Shown in pieces: positions 1 to 7,926 of a DNA stretch of 64,000 bases. Position numbers and translations under genes: made by a program. This DNA is from CBDBON01 sp965208395 (GTDB taxonomy: Bacteria; Chloroflexota; Dehalococcoidia; Lucifugimonadales; CBDBON01), in the NCBI GenBank assembly GCA_965208395.1, contig CBDBON010000001.1, positions 310,001-374,000 of the forward strand, given 5' to 3'. The notes under the pieces are model-generated. The model ran no database searches and was not told the DNA's origin. It saw only the letters and a list, made by a program, of their open reading frames with translations. Position 1 is the stretch's first letter. Every line of letters starts with the position of its first letter.

Positions 1-1196
1 ACGTCGGATACGGCCGCACCGAGATCGCCGAGGCGGCGTACGAGCAGATGCTGCGGCTCACCTACTTTCCGAACGGTACGGCGACCGTACCGACGATCAG
101 GCTTGCGGAGAAGCTGGCGGAGATCACGCCGGGAAGCCTGTCGCGCGTCTTTCCGGTGAGCGGGGGATCCGAGGCGAACGAGACGGCGCTGAAGATCGCG
201 CGCGCCTACCACAGCCGGCGAGGCGAGCCGGGGCGGTATAAGGTCATCAGCCGGAGGGGCTCATACCACGGCACGACGGGCGGTGTCCTCTGGCTCGGCG
301 GCGGAGCGCCCGCTCCGGCCCGCAACGACTTCGAGCCCATGTACCCGGGCATGCTTCACGGACCGCAGCCCAACTCCTATCGCTGCGAGATGGGCGGTGA
401 GACGCCTTCCGAGTGTGCTGTCCTCTCCGCGCAGGCCATCGAGGAGATGATCCTGTTCCACAAACCGGAGACGGTCGCGGCGGTCATCGCGGAGCCCATC
501 GCACTGCCGTATGGCGCGGCAGTGCCGGGCGACGAGTACTGGCCCATGCTGCGAGATATATGCGACCGGCACGGAGTCATCCTGATCGCGGACGAGGTGA
601 TATGCGGTTTCGGACGCACCGGGAAGATGTTTGCGATGGAGCACTGGGACGTCGTTCCGGATATCATGACGGTGGCCAAGGGGATCATAAGCAGCTACCT
701 CCCGCTGGCCGCGACGGTCGTCAAGGAGGAGATTGCCGACGTCTTCGCCGGTGGGGACAACTACTTCCGCCACGTGCTGACCTTCTCCGGTCATCCGGTG
801 TCTGCGGCGGCGGCGCTCAAGAATATAGAGATCATGGAGACTGAGGGGATGGTGGAGAATGCGGCGGCGGTAGGGGCCTACTTCATGGATCAACTCAAGG
901 ATCTTGCCGTCGACCATCCAACGGTCGGCGACGTGCGCGGTCTGGGAATGATCATGGCGGTGGAGCTGGTTGCCGACAGGGAGACGAAGGCCAAGTTCCC
1001 ACCGGAGGCGAAGGTCCCCGACCGTCTGAACGAGAGCTTCAAGAAGCACGGCCTGATCTTCAAGGCGGCCAGCGAGATTCTGAGCATCGGCCCCCCCCTC
1101 TGCATCACGCGGGACGAGGTGGATGAGATTGTTCACGCCATCGACCTGTCGCTGTGGGAGCTGGAGGGGGCGTTGGGCATAGCGAAGACCACGTAA
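1..1196 (+). CDS. Class III PLP-dependent aminotransferase (5' end outside window)
   Basis: This is the C-terminal part of a class III (omega-amino acid/4-aminobutyrate type) aminotransferase, which moves an amino group between an amine and an oxo-acid using pyridoxal phosphate. The frame is open from base 3 and already aligns with internal residues of the downstream paralogue, so the true start lies left of the window. The ADEVICGFGRTG segment supplies the Asp that contacts the cofactor ring nitrogen, and TVAKG (Lys codon 678-680) supplies the Schiff-base lysine. The next gene starts 46 bases downstream and encodes a close paralogue, so the two are probably co-transcribed and act on related substrates or form a heteromer. 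The substrate cannot be read from sequence. Confidence 0.9.
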   Translation, partial: VGYGRTEIAEAAYEQMLRLTYFPNGTATVPTIRLAEKLAEITPGSLSRVFPVSGGSEANETALKIARAYHSRRGEPGRYKVISRRGSYHGTTGGVLWLGGGAPAPARNDFEPMYPGMLHGPQPNSYRCEMGGETPSECAVLSAQAIEEMILFHKPETVAAVIAEPIALPYGAAVPGDEYWPMLRDICDRHGVILIADEVICGFGRTGKMFAMEHWDVVPDIMTVAKGIISSYLPLAATVVKEEIADVFAGGDNYFRHVLTFSGHPVSAAAALKNIEIMETEGMVENAAAVGAYFMDQLKDLAVDHPTVGDVRGLGMIMAVELVADRETKAKFPPEAKVPDRLNESFKKHGLIFKAASEILSIGPPLCITRDEVDEIVHAIDLSLWELEGALGIAKTT

Positions 1197-1242
1197 CACC
1201 CAGGACACTCGTCTTGAGACTGTTGGAGAAGGGAGAGCCCGG

Positions 1243-2616
1243 ATGGTAGATCTCATCGAGACTGAGGCGCTGAGAAGATCGGCGCTGGAGCATCTTTGGA
1301 TGCACAACCAGGACTGGGTCCGGATGGCCGAAGAGGGCGGTCCTCCTATTGTGGTGGAGGGCAGCGGCATAAGGGTCACCGACTCGGAGGGAAACAGTTT
1401 CATCGACTGTAACGGCGGCTACGCCTCGGTCAACCTAGGCTATGGGCGCACCGAGATCGCGGACGCCGTCCGGGAGCAGATGCACAGGCTGGTCTATTTC
1501 CCGCAAGGGTCGACGACGGAGCCGGTGATCCGCCTGCTGGAGAAGCTGGCGGAGGTGACCCCCGGAAGCCTCGAACGCTCGTGGCCGGTCACCGGAGGGT
1601 CAGAGGCGAACGAGACGGCGGTGAAGATCGCGAGGGCCTACCACAAGCGCAGGGGCGAGGCGGGGCGGTACAAGATAATCAGCCGTAAGGGCTCCTACCA
1701 CGGCGCCACGGGCGCGGTTATGTGGATGGGAGCGGCGGGCCATCCGGACTACGGGCCGAGCTTCCCAGGGATGGTCTATGCGCCGCAGCCGAATCATCTG
1801 AGCAGGGAGCTTGGCAGAGAGACGGCGTCCGAGTGCGCCGTCCGGTGCGCGGAGGCCGTCGAGAGGCTCATCGAGTACCACGGCGCAGACACCGTCGCGG
1901 CGGTGATCGCCGAGCCGATAGCGTCGCACGGGCCGGAGGGGCCTAAGGCTGCGCCCGGCGAGGAGTACTGGCCGATGCTTCGCCAGATATGCGACCGACA
2001 CGGCGTACTCCTGATCGCCGACGAGGTCGTGTGCGGCTTCGGGCGTACAGGCAAGTGGTTCGGCGTGGAGCACTTCGGTGTGGTACCGGACCTGATGACG
2101 GTGGCGAAGGGACTTATCAGCAGCTATCTTCCAATGGCCGCGGCTATAGCTACTACGGAGGTGGCCGACTCATTCGCCGGTGAGGAGAACATCTTCCGGC
2201 AGTCGCTGACCTTCGGCGGCCATCCGGTTACCGCGACTGCCGCGCTCCGCAACATCGAGATCATCGAGAGCGAGGGGCTGGTGGAGAACTCGGCCGAGAC
2301 GGGGGCATACATGCTGGAGCAGCTGACAGGTCTGAAAGAGGACCACCCGATCGTGGGCGATACGGCGGGGCTGGGGCTGATGATCGGGGTCGGACTGGTC
2401 AAAGACCGTGAGACGGGAGAGAGGTTCGGTAAAGAGGTGGGGCTAGCCGACCGCTTGACGGAGAGCTTCCGCAGCGAGGGCCTCTTCCTGAGGGCCGGGG
2501 ACGGCGGTGTCAACTTCAGTCCGCCTCTTTGCATCACAAGAGCCGAAGTGGACGAGATCGTCGCGGCGGTGGACCGGTCGCTCGGCGACGTGGAGCGCCA
2601 GCTCTCAATGAGGTAG
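1243..2616 (+). CDS. Class III PLP-dependent aminotransferase, tandem paralogue
   Basis: A complete 457-residue class III aminotransferase of usual family length. The cofactor-binding Asp is D260 in the ADEVVCGFGRTG motif and the PLP lysine is K289 in TVAKG. GGSEANET near residue 120 is the typical phosphate-binding stretch. It follows its paralogue by 46 bases. Its N-terminal region shows what is missing from the truncated first copy. A GGAGAAGGGAGAG purine stretch ends about 10 bases before the ATG at 1243. The likely role is interconversion of an omega-amino acid, amine or semialdehyde with its oxo form. Glutamate-1-semialdehyde aminomutase is less likely, because a tandem pair of that enzyme would be unusual. 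Confidence 0.92.
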   Translation: MVDLIETEALRRSALEHLWMHNQDWVRMAEEGGPPIVVEGSGIRVTDSEGNSFIDCNGGYASVNLGYGRTEIADAVREQMHRLVYFPQGSTTEPVIRLLEKLAEVTPGSLERSWPVTGGSEANETAVKIARAYHKRRGEAGRYKIISRKGSYHGATGAVMWMGAAGHPDYGPSFPGMVYAPQPNHLSRELGRETASECAVRCAEAVERLIEYHGADTVAAVIAEPIASHGPEGPKAAPGEEYWPMLRQICDRHGVLLIADEVVCGFGRTGKWFGVEHFGVVPDLMTVAKGLISSYLPMAAAIATTEVADSFAGEENIFRQSLTFGGHPVTATAALRNIEIIESEGLVENSAETGAYMLEQLTGLKEDHPIVGDTAGLGLMIGVGLVKDRETGERFGKEVGLADRLTESFRSEGLFLRAGDGGVNFSPPLCITRAEVDEIVAAVDRSLGDVERQLSMR

Positions 2617-2754
2617 GGAGTACAGCGCGGACGTCCGGTGGTTCCATACAGAGCCGCCTCCAACAGCCGCCCCCTGAGGGGCGAGGGCGATTTCATCCGA
2701 GACTGCCCATGAGGGCGACTAGCGCCATCCGCGACAAGCATCCTAAGTCCCGTC

Positions 2755-2763
2755 TGCTATACT
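2755..2763 (+). promoter_or_regulatory. Candidate extended -10 promoter for purA
   Basis: TGCTATACT reads as an extended -10 element (TGn followed by TATACT) 41 bases before the purA start. No convincing -35 hexamer lies 16-18 bases upstream, which is tolerated by extended -10 promoters. The rest of 2617-2803 has no gene; it contains a short GC-rich inverted repeat around 2669-2682. Confidence 0.5.
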
Positions 2764-2803
2764 TGACGGTCGTGCTCGTGTCCAGAGAAGTCAGGAGAGG
2801 CTG

Positions 2804-4108
2804 ATGCCGGTCGTCTCTGTAATAGGTGGTCAGTGGGGCGATGAAGCCAAGGGCAAGATCGTCGACGTCCTGGCCAAGGACGTCCAGATCGTCGCCCGTT
2901 TCAACGGCGGACACAACGCCGGCCACACCGTCATAACCGACGGCGGCGAGTACATCTTTCATCTCGTGCCCTGCGGCGTGCTTTGGCCTGAGGTCCAGGG
3001 CGTCATCGGCAACGGGGTGGTGGTCTCCCCGGACGCCTTCCTGGAGGAGGTGGATCAGCTGGGCGCCCGTGGCGTGGAAGTCTCGGACCGGGTCATGGTG
3101 AGCGAGCGGGCACACCTGGTGATGCCATATCACGTGCTGATGGACGGGCTGTCGGAGGCGGCCAAGGGGGCTAACGCTCTCGGCACGACCGGTCGGGGGA
3201 TCGGCCCGGCGTACGCCGACAAGGCGGCCCGTATCGGAATTCGCGCGGCCGACCTACTGGATATCGAGTCGCTTCACTCGCGCCTGGAGTATGTCGTTCG
3301 TCACCACAATGCTGTCATAACAAACGTCTACGACGGAGAGGCGGTCAGCCTCGACGAGATGTTCAACCGCTGCAAGGAGTGGTCGGCGCGGATGAAGCCA
3401 TACATCGGCCCGGTCGAGCACGTCACCTACGACGCGGCGAACAACGGTCACAACGTGATCATCGAGGGAGCGCAGGGAACGCTGCTCGATCTAGACCACG
3501 GCACCTACCCGTACGTGACATCTTCCCACCCAACGATCGGAGGGGCCGCCACTGGTCTGGGCCTCAACTCGGGCCAGATCGACACGGTGATAGGAGTGTT
3601 CAAAGCTTACAGCACCCGCGTCGGCGGAGGCCCGTTCGTCACCGAGATCAAGGGGAGACGCGGTGCGGAGATGAGGCAGATGGCCAAGGAGTTCGGCGCG
3701 ACGACGGGACGGGACCGCAGAGTCGGCTGGTTCGACTCGGTGGCCGCCCGCTACAGCCATCGGATCAACGGGTACACCGGGCTGGTCGTGGCCAAGCTGG
3801 ACATCCTCGACAACTTTGACGAGATACAGCTCTGCGCGGCCTACGAGCTAGACGGCGAGCGAGTGTGGGACTTCCCGGGCAGCGCAGCGCTGCTGGAGCG
3901 CTGCAAGCCGATCTACGAGACGCATCCCGGTTGGCGGAGTCCCACCAGCAGACTGCGCAGGCTGGAGGACCTGCCGCGGAACGCCCGGTCCTACCTCGAT
4001 CGCCTGGAGGAGCTGGTCGGAGTGCCGATCGACATCGTCTCAACGGGGCCTCATCGAGACGAGACGATCATGGTGCGGGACCCGATGGCAGGGGGTGGTC
4101 TCCGCTAG
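2804..4108 (+). CDS. purA: Adenylosuccinate synthetase
   Basis: PurA joins IMP and aspartate with GTP hydrolysis to give adenylosuccinate, the first committed step from IMP to AMP. The 434-residue length is normal. The N-terminal GGQWGDEAKGK motif (8-18) holds catalytic D13 and the GTP loop; GHNAGHT (36-42) holds catalytic H41. TTGRGIGPAY, GAQGTLLDLDHGTYPYV, TGRDRRVGWFD and AKLDILD are all present in family order. A strong AGGAGAGG Shine-Dalgarno sequence precedes the ATG. It has its own extended -10 candidate at 2755-2763 and converges with the lipoprotein gene that ends at 4129. Confidence 0.98.
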   Translation: MPVVSVIGGQWGDEAKGKIVDVLAKDVQIVARFNGGHNAGHTVITDGGEYIFHLVPCGVLWPEVQGVIGNGVVVSPDAFLEEVDQLGARGVEVSDRVMVSERAHLVMPYHVLMDGLSEAAKGANALGTTGRGIGPAYADKAARIGIRAADLLDIESLHSRLEYVVRHHNAVITNVYDGEAVSLDEMFNRCKEWSARMKPYIGPVEHVTYDAANNGHNVIIEGAQGTLLDLDHGTYPYVTSSHPTIGGAATGLGLNSGQIDTVIGVFKAYSTRVGGGPFVTEIKGRRGAEMRQMAKEFGATTGRDRRVGWFDSVAARYSHRINGYTGLVVAKLDILDNFDEIQLCAAYELDGERVWDFPGSAALLERCKPIYETHPGWRSPTSRLRRLEDLPRNARSYLDRLEELVGVPIDIVSTGPHRDETIMVRDPMAGGGLR

Positions 4109-4128
4109 TCCGAGGAGGGGGTGCTATC

Positions 4129-4578
4129 TCACTTCACCTCCTCGGCAAATATGATCTTCCACTCCCCCGCCACCTCTTGGAAGGCCATGCGAATGCGCCG
4201 CGTGCCCAGCGGCTCCTTCATGGTCAGGTACATCTCCCTTTCGTCCGGGCCTACAGTCCATGGCGGCGTCTCCTCGCTCACCTCCAGGTGTACACGGAAG
4301 AGCTTGATCTTTCCTATCTCGTCGCGTATCTCCTCTTCCCGCTGCCGGCGGTACTCATCCTCCAGATACGCCAGCGTCCTGTCGGCATCGTAGGAGTTGA
4401 AGGCCTCCCAGTAGGCGAAGGCGAGCGCTCTGAGAGCTTCCGCCTCCTGGGAATCACCCAGGGGACCGGGAGTCAGAGGAGCGGGGGGCGAGCTTCCGCA
4501 CGCCAGAGCCATGACGGCGAACGTGGTCACCAGGCCGGTGGCGACCGACCGCGCCACCATCGACCGCGCACACGTCAT
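4129..4578 (-). CDS. Small lipoprotein with NTF2/SnoaL-like fold (predicted)
   Basis: A 149-residue protein with a lipoprotein signal peptide: basic N-terminus, hydrophobic stretch about 12-26, and an MALAC lipobox with Cys27 as the lipidation site. The mature part starts with a short Ser/Pro-rich linker. It then has a pattern (AFAYWEAFNSYDADRTLAYL, later GEWKIIFAEEV) typical of small NTF2-like or SnoaL-like cone folds, which bind small ligands or serve as extracytoplasmic domains. It starts 12 bases after the dapA stop and may be the last gene of the dap operon. The function is unknown; the fold call is inference from residue pattern only. Confidence 0.75.
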   Translation of the reverse strand: MTCARSMVARSVATGLVTTFAVMALACGSSPPAPLTPGPLGDSQEAEALRALAFAYWEAFNSYDADRTLAYLEDEYRRQREEEIRDEIGKIKLFRVHLEVSEETPPWTVGPDEREMYLTMKEPLGTRRIRMAFQEVAGEWKIIFAEEVK

Positions 4579-4590
4579 GGAGAGCGAGGG

Positions 4591-5490
4591 TTAGTCGCTG
4601 TTGACGGGCAGGTCGATGGGGTAGCGATCCATGATGGGGTCGAATTTCGACTTGAAGTCGTCGTCTGCCGGGGCCATGGGCAGGCGGGTGGGACCGGCAT
4701 CGAACCCGGCGCGGTTGACCGCGTACTTGATGGGCACCGGGTTCGTGACCCAGAAAAGGGCCTTGAAGATGGGCAACATCCTCCGGTGCTCGGCCGCGGC
4801 ACGCTCCAGGTCGCCCTCCAAGATCATGCCCATCATCGCCTTGATCTGGTTGCCGATGATGTTGGAGGCGACGCTGACTATTCCGTAGCCGCCCACGCAC
4901 ATGATCTGGAAGGTCTCGTCGTCGTTTCCCGACCAGACGTTGAAGCCGGGAGGCGCTCCGTCGATGATCTGCGTGATCTGGACGTGGTCGCTGGATGCCT
5001 CCTTGACTCCGACGATGTTGTCGATCTCGGCCAGCCGCAGGGTGGTATCCGCGGTCATGTTGAGCGAGGTGCGTGACGGCACGTTATAGAGCACCCCCGG
5101 CAGGGAGGTGGAGTCCGCGATAGCCTTGAAGTGCTGGTAGAGACCCTCCTGCTGAGGCTTGTTGTAGGCCGGGACGGTCAGGAGCAGCGCATCGACCCCA
5201 ACCCGCTCCGCCTCCTGGGAGAGCTCGATAGACTTTCGGTGATTGTTGTCGGTGGTGCCGGCGACGACTGCGCCGCGGTCGCCGATCTCCTCCTTCACTT
5301 CGGAGAAGAGCCGCAGCTTCTCCTCGTCGGACATGGAGGGGGACTCGCCGGTCGTACCTCCAATGACCAGGCCGTCGCTGCCGGAGTCGATGAGTCCGCT
5401 GGCGAGCTTCCTGGCCTGGGCGTAGTCGACCTCCTCATCCTCGTCGAATGGGGTGACCATAGCTGTCAAGAGCCTTCCGATCTCGGCCAC
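4591..5490 (-). CDS. dapA: 4-hydroxy-tetrahydrodipicolinate synthase
   Basis: DapA condenses pyruvate with aspartate semialdehyde, the first step specific to lysine and diaminopimelate synthesis. I place the start at a GTG (5488-5490), two bases after the asd stop and preceded by GGAGGAGGG; this gives 299 residues, the usual length. A longer reading to 5601 would overlap asd and adds a non-homologous N-terminus. The Schiff-base lysine is K163 (VGVKEASSD), the catalytic tyrosine is Y135 (VLYNVPSRT), and T46-T47 sit in GGTTGES. It lies immediately downstream of asd in a dapB-asd-dapA operon. Confidence 0.95.
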   Translation of the reverse strand: MAEIGRLLTAMVTPFDEDEEVDYAQARKLASGLIDSGSDGLVIGGTTGESPSMSDEEKLRLFSEVKEEIGDRGAVVAGTTDNNHRKSIELSQEAERVGVDALLLTVPAYNKPQQEGLYQHFKAIADSTSLPGVLYNVPSRTSLNMTADTTLRLAEIDNIVGVKEASSDHVQITQIIDGAPPGFNVWSGNDDETFQIMCVGGYGIVSVASNIIGNQIKAMMGMILEGDLERAAAEHRRMLPIFKALFWVTNPVPIKYAVNRAGFDAGPTRLPMAPADDDFKSKFDPIMDRYPIDLPVNSD

Positions 5491-5492
5491 GA

Positions 5493-6527
5493 CTAGACCC
5501 TCCTCCCGGGGGCCGGCAAAAGCTCCCGGCTCAAGATCTCTTCGGCTATCTGTATCGCGTTGAGGCCAGCGCCCTTCCTCAGGTTGTCGGATACGACCCA
5601 CATTGCGATGCCGTTCGGGTGGGATATGTCTCGACGGATACGCCCCACGAAGACTTCGTCGCGCCCCTCAGCGTCGATGGGCATAGGATACACCGAGGAG
5701 TTAGGGTCGTCCACAACGGCGACTCCCGGAAATCCGGATAGGATGTCCCTTACTTCAGCCGGCGCGATGGGGTGAGAGAACTCGACGTGGACCGCCGCGC
5801 TGTGGCTGACGGCAACCGGGACGCGGACGCAGGTGGCGGAGATCTGGATATCGGGCGCGTGCATGATCTTGCGAGTCTCGTCGACGATCTTCATCTCCTC
5901 GGTCGAGTAGCCGTTATCGGTGAACGACTCGACGTGCGGAAGGGCGTTGAAGGCGATCTGGTGCGGATACTGGTCCGTCTCTACGAGTTGTCCGTCGAGC
6001 ACCTGCCGGGACTGGTTCATAAGCTCCTCGAGGGCTGGGGCGCCGGTTCCGGTGACCGACTGATAGGTGGCGACGACCAGACGTGTGACGGGGTTGAGGT
6101 CGTGGAGAGGCTTGAGCGCCATGACAAGAGGGGTCGTCGTGCAGTTTGGGATCGCGACTATGCCCCTGTGGTCGCGGAGATCGTCCGCGTTGATCTCCGG
6201 TACGACGAGCGGGACGGTCGGGTCCATGCGGAAGGCTGAGCTGTCGTCGATGGCGATCGCTCCCTGTCGAGCGGCGACGGGCGCGACATAGCGGCTGACG
6301 TCGCTGTTGGCCGAGATGAAGACGACGTCGACCTCGTCCAGAAGCTGTTCAGTGACCGGTTCTACGATGTGCTGCCGTCCGTTGACGGTCAGGATCTTGC
6401 CGACCGACCGCTCCGACGCGCACAGGCGGAGCGTCTCTATTGGAAAGCTGCGCTCCTCCAGGATGCGCAGGAAGACGCGTCCGACGGCGCCGGTGGCTCC
6501 GATAACTGCGATCCTACAGCCGTTCAT
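5493..6527 (-). CDS. asd: Aspartate-semialdehyde dehydrogenase
   Basis: Asd reduces aspartyl phosphate with NADPH to aspartate semialdehyde, the branch compound for lysine, threonine and methionine. The start is the ATG at 6525-6527, preceded by AGGAAAG, giving 344 residues. An upstream in-frame extension to 6653 overlaps dapB and carries no family sequence. The GATGAVG nucleotide-binding loop is at 10-16. The catalytic cysteine is C129 in PNCTT, and the VAVSHSAAVHVEF segment holds the histidine that acts with it. It sits between dapB (31 bases upstream) and dapA (2 bases downstream). Confidence 0.96.
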   Translation of the reverse strand: MNGCRIAVIGATGAVGRVFLRILEERSFPIETLRLCASERSVGKILTVNGRQHIVEPVTEQLLDEVDVVFISANSDVSRYVAPVAARQGAIAIDDSSAFRMDPTVPLVVPEINADDLRDHRGIVAIPNCTTTPLVMALKPLHDLNPVTRLVVATYQSVTGTGAPALEELMNQSRQVLDGQLVETDQYPHQIAFNALPHVESFTDNGYSTEEMKIVDETRKIMHAPDIQISATCVRVPVAVSHSAAVHVEFSHPIAPAEVRDILSGFPGVAVVDDPNSSVYPMPIDAEGRDEVFVGRIRRDISHPNGIAMWVVSDNLRKGAGLNAIQIAEEILSRELLPAPGRRV

Positions 6528-6558
6528 TTTTTCTTTCCTGTAGAGAGGTGGGATAGGT

Positions 6559-7350
6559 TCAGAGGCCCATGACGTTTTCGAGTCCGACGGTGAGTCCGGG
6601 GCCCTTGACGGCCTCGCGGATGGCCATGACGACGCCCGGCATGAAACTCTCACGGTTGATCGAGTCGTGCCGCAGCGTCAGCGTCTGGCCCAGAGCGCCG
6701 AAGACCAGCTCGTGATGGGCCATGCGTCCCGGCATTCGCGCGCTGTGGATGCTCACACCCTGCATGGTCCCTCCGCGGGTGCCTGCTATCAGTTCCTTTT
6801 CTGCTGCCACGGCGGTGAAGGGGCCTCCCTTGCCCTCCGCCGCGGCCCCGGCAATGGCGAGCGCGGTTCCGGAAGGCGCGTCGATCTTGGCCTCGTGGTG
6901 CATCTCGGTCAGCTCCGCGTAGTCGAAGAAACGGGCTGCCTCCTTCGCCAGGTGGATCATCAGCACGGCGCCCATGGCGAAGTTGGGCGCGATCAGGATC
7001 CTGACGCGGTGTTGCTCGGCGAGGGCGCCGGCCTCCTGGTAGTCGGACTCCGACAGTCCTGTCGAGCCGACCACCGTGTTGACGCCGTGGGCCGAGGCGG
7101 TCCGGATGGCCGACATCGCCCCCTCGGCGTTGGAGAAGTCGACGACGACGTGGGCGTCGGCGAGGATGTCTCCGAGGCTGTCCGAGAGAGGGACCTCGCC
7201 CGAACCGTCGGGGAGCGGATATGTGCCCGGCTGTTCGCCGATATCGGCGGCGGCGATAGGGACGAGGTCGGGCTCGCGGCAGACCGCGATGGCGACCTCA
7301 CGGCCCATCTTGCCGAGGGCTCCGTGGATGACGACGTTGATCCGGGTCAT
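6559..7350 (-). CDS. dapB: 4-hydroxy-tetrahydrodipicolinate reductase
   Basis: DapB reduces the DapA product with NAD(P)H in the diaminopimelate pathway. The ATG at 7348-7350 follows a GGAGG sequence and gives 263 residues, the normal size. GALGKMGREVA near the N-terminus is the Rossmann dinucleotide loop. The segment around EMHHEAKIDAPSGTA carries the catalytic His and the Lys and substrate-binding residues of the family. It is the first gene of dapB-asd-dapA on this strand. Upstream lies a 576-base intergenic region with phased short repeats, so the operon promoter and any operator should be looked for there. Confidence 0.96.
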   Translation of the reverse strand: MTRINVVIHGALGKMGREVAIAVCREPDLVPIAAADIGEQPGTYPLPDGSGEVPLSDSLGDILADAHVVVDFSNAEGAMSAIRTASAHGVNTVVGSTGLSESDYQEAGALAEQHRVRILIAPNFAMGAVLMIHLAKEAARFFDYAELTEMHHEAKIDAPSGTALAIAGAAAEGKGGPFTAVAAEKELIAGTRGGTMQGVSIHSARMPGRMAHHELVFGALGQTLTLRHDSINRESFMPGVVMAIREAVKGPGLTVGLENVMGL

Positions 7351-7470
7351 GGGCTTGCCTCCGCGCGGACGCACTCGACCGGGGCGAGCGGCCGCCTACT
7401 AAGGATAGCGAGCCGAGTCGTCAGTGGGAAGGGGGTAAGATGGCAGTGACTCGAAGAGGGATTTTCGAAA

Positions 7471-7600
7471 AATCTGTCACATTCTGTCACATTCTGTCAC
7501 TTTTTGTAGCTGGGCAGTGTGACAGTAGCATCGGTTTTGGGACAGTAATGGGACGGTTGTGAGACAGGAGTGGGACAGATTTGGGACAGTATGGGACAGG
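7471..7600. repeat. Cluster of short iteron-like repeats (TGTGACA and GGGACAG types)
   Basis: Between dapB and pnp the plus strand carries CTGTCACATT repeated three times with exact 10-base spacing (7474-7500; TGTGACAGAA on the other strand). Then come an inverted TGTGACAG near 7518 and six GGGACAG or near-GGGACAG heptamers between about 7537 and 7600. Such helically phased repeats resemble protein-binding arrays. The sequence is in no plausible gene; hypothetical reading frames across it are low-complexity. Confidence 0.8.
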
Positions 7601-7690
7601 TGATGAATCTCCCTCGACGGGCTCGGCGTGACGCTGCAGGATGGGACAGGTGATGAATCTCCCTCGACGGGCTCGGCGTGACGCTGCAGG
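7591..7690. repeat. Perfect 50-bp tandem duplication
   Basis: Bases 7591-7640 are repeated exactly at 7641-7690. Each unit begins with ATGGGACAGG, so it includes one GGGACAG heptamer. Each unit also contains CTCGACGGGCTCGGCGTGACG, a variant of the dispersed CTTCGACAGGCTCAGG element seen at 7865 and 50238. Confidence 0.95.
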
Positions 7691-7864
7691 GACGAGTATG
7701 TGGATGGCATGCAGCCATGATAGCACATGCGTTCGATGTCGTCCAGCCAAGGGTGGGTGGGGTAAACTGTTCAGGCTTGCGGGGCTCCCCATCTCAATCT
7801 TCCCCTGCGGAAGGGGGGAAGAGGTTAAGAGCCTCCCCTCCGTCCACCAGATTCGCCGGAAGAA

Positions 7865-7921
7865 CCCTTCGACAGGCTCAGGGCGAACGGGATTGCGTGT
7901 CCGATGAGCCTGTCCAGGGGG
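7865..7921. repeat. REP-like palindromic element downstream of pnp
   Basis: CCCTTCGACAGGCTCA (7865-7880) is followed after a short spacer by the inverted arm TGAGCCTGTCC (7905-7915) and GGGGGG. The two arms can form a long hairpin whose 10-base core (GACAGGCTCA) pairs perfectly. It lies directly after the pnp stop codon and may protect or end the pnp transcript. The sequence belongs to a dispersed family; another copy is embedded in the coding gene at 50238-50261. Confidence 0.8.
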
Positions 7922-7926
7922 ACTGA

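Noticed and set aside
261..1403. Long open frames antisense to the aminotransferases, RecG, methylase, aconitase and other GC-rich genes
   Set aside because: They mirror the coding strand with GC-biased third positions, have Arg/Gly/Pro-rich low-complexity sequence, lack ribosome-binding sites and match no family.
4591..5601. Longer dapA starting at 5601
   Set aside because: The extra N-terminus overlaps asd, lacks family similarity, and the GTG at 5490 has a strong ribosome-binding site.
7471..7600. CRISPR array
   Set aside because: Repeats are only 7-10 bases with no unique 30-base spacers and no cas genes anywhere in the window.
7477..7792. Minus-strand frames of 73-101 codons in the dapB-pnp gap
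   Set aside because: They translate the 50-bp tandem repeat and REP-like sequence (RHAEPVEGD-type peptides) and are repeat artefacts.
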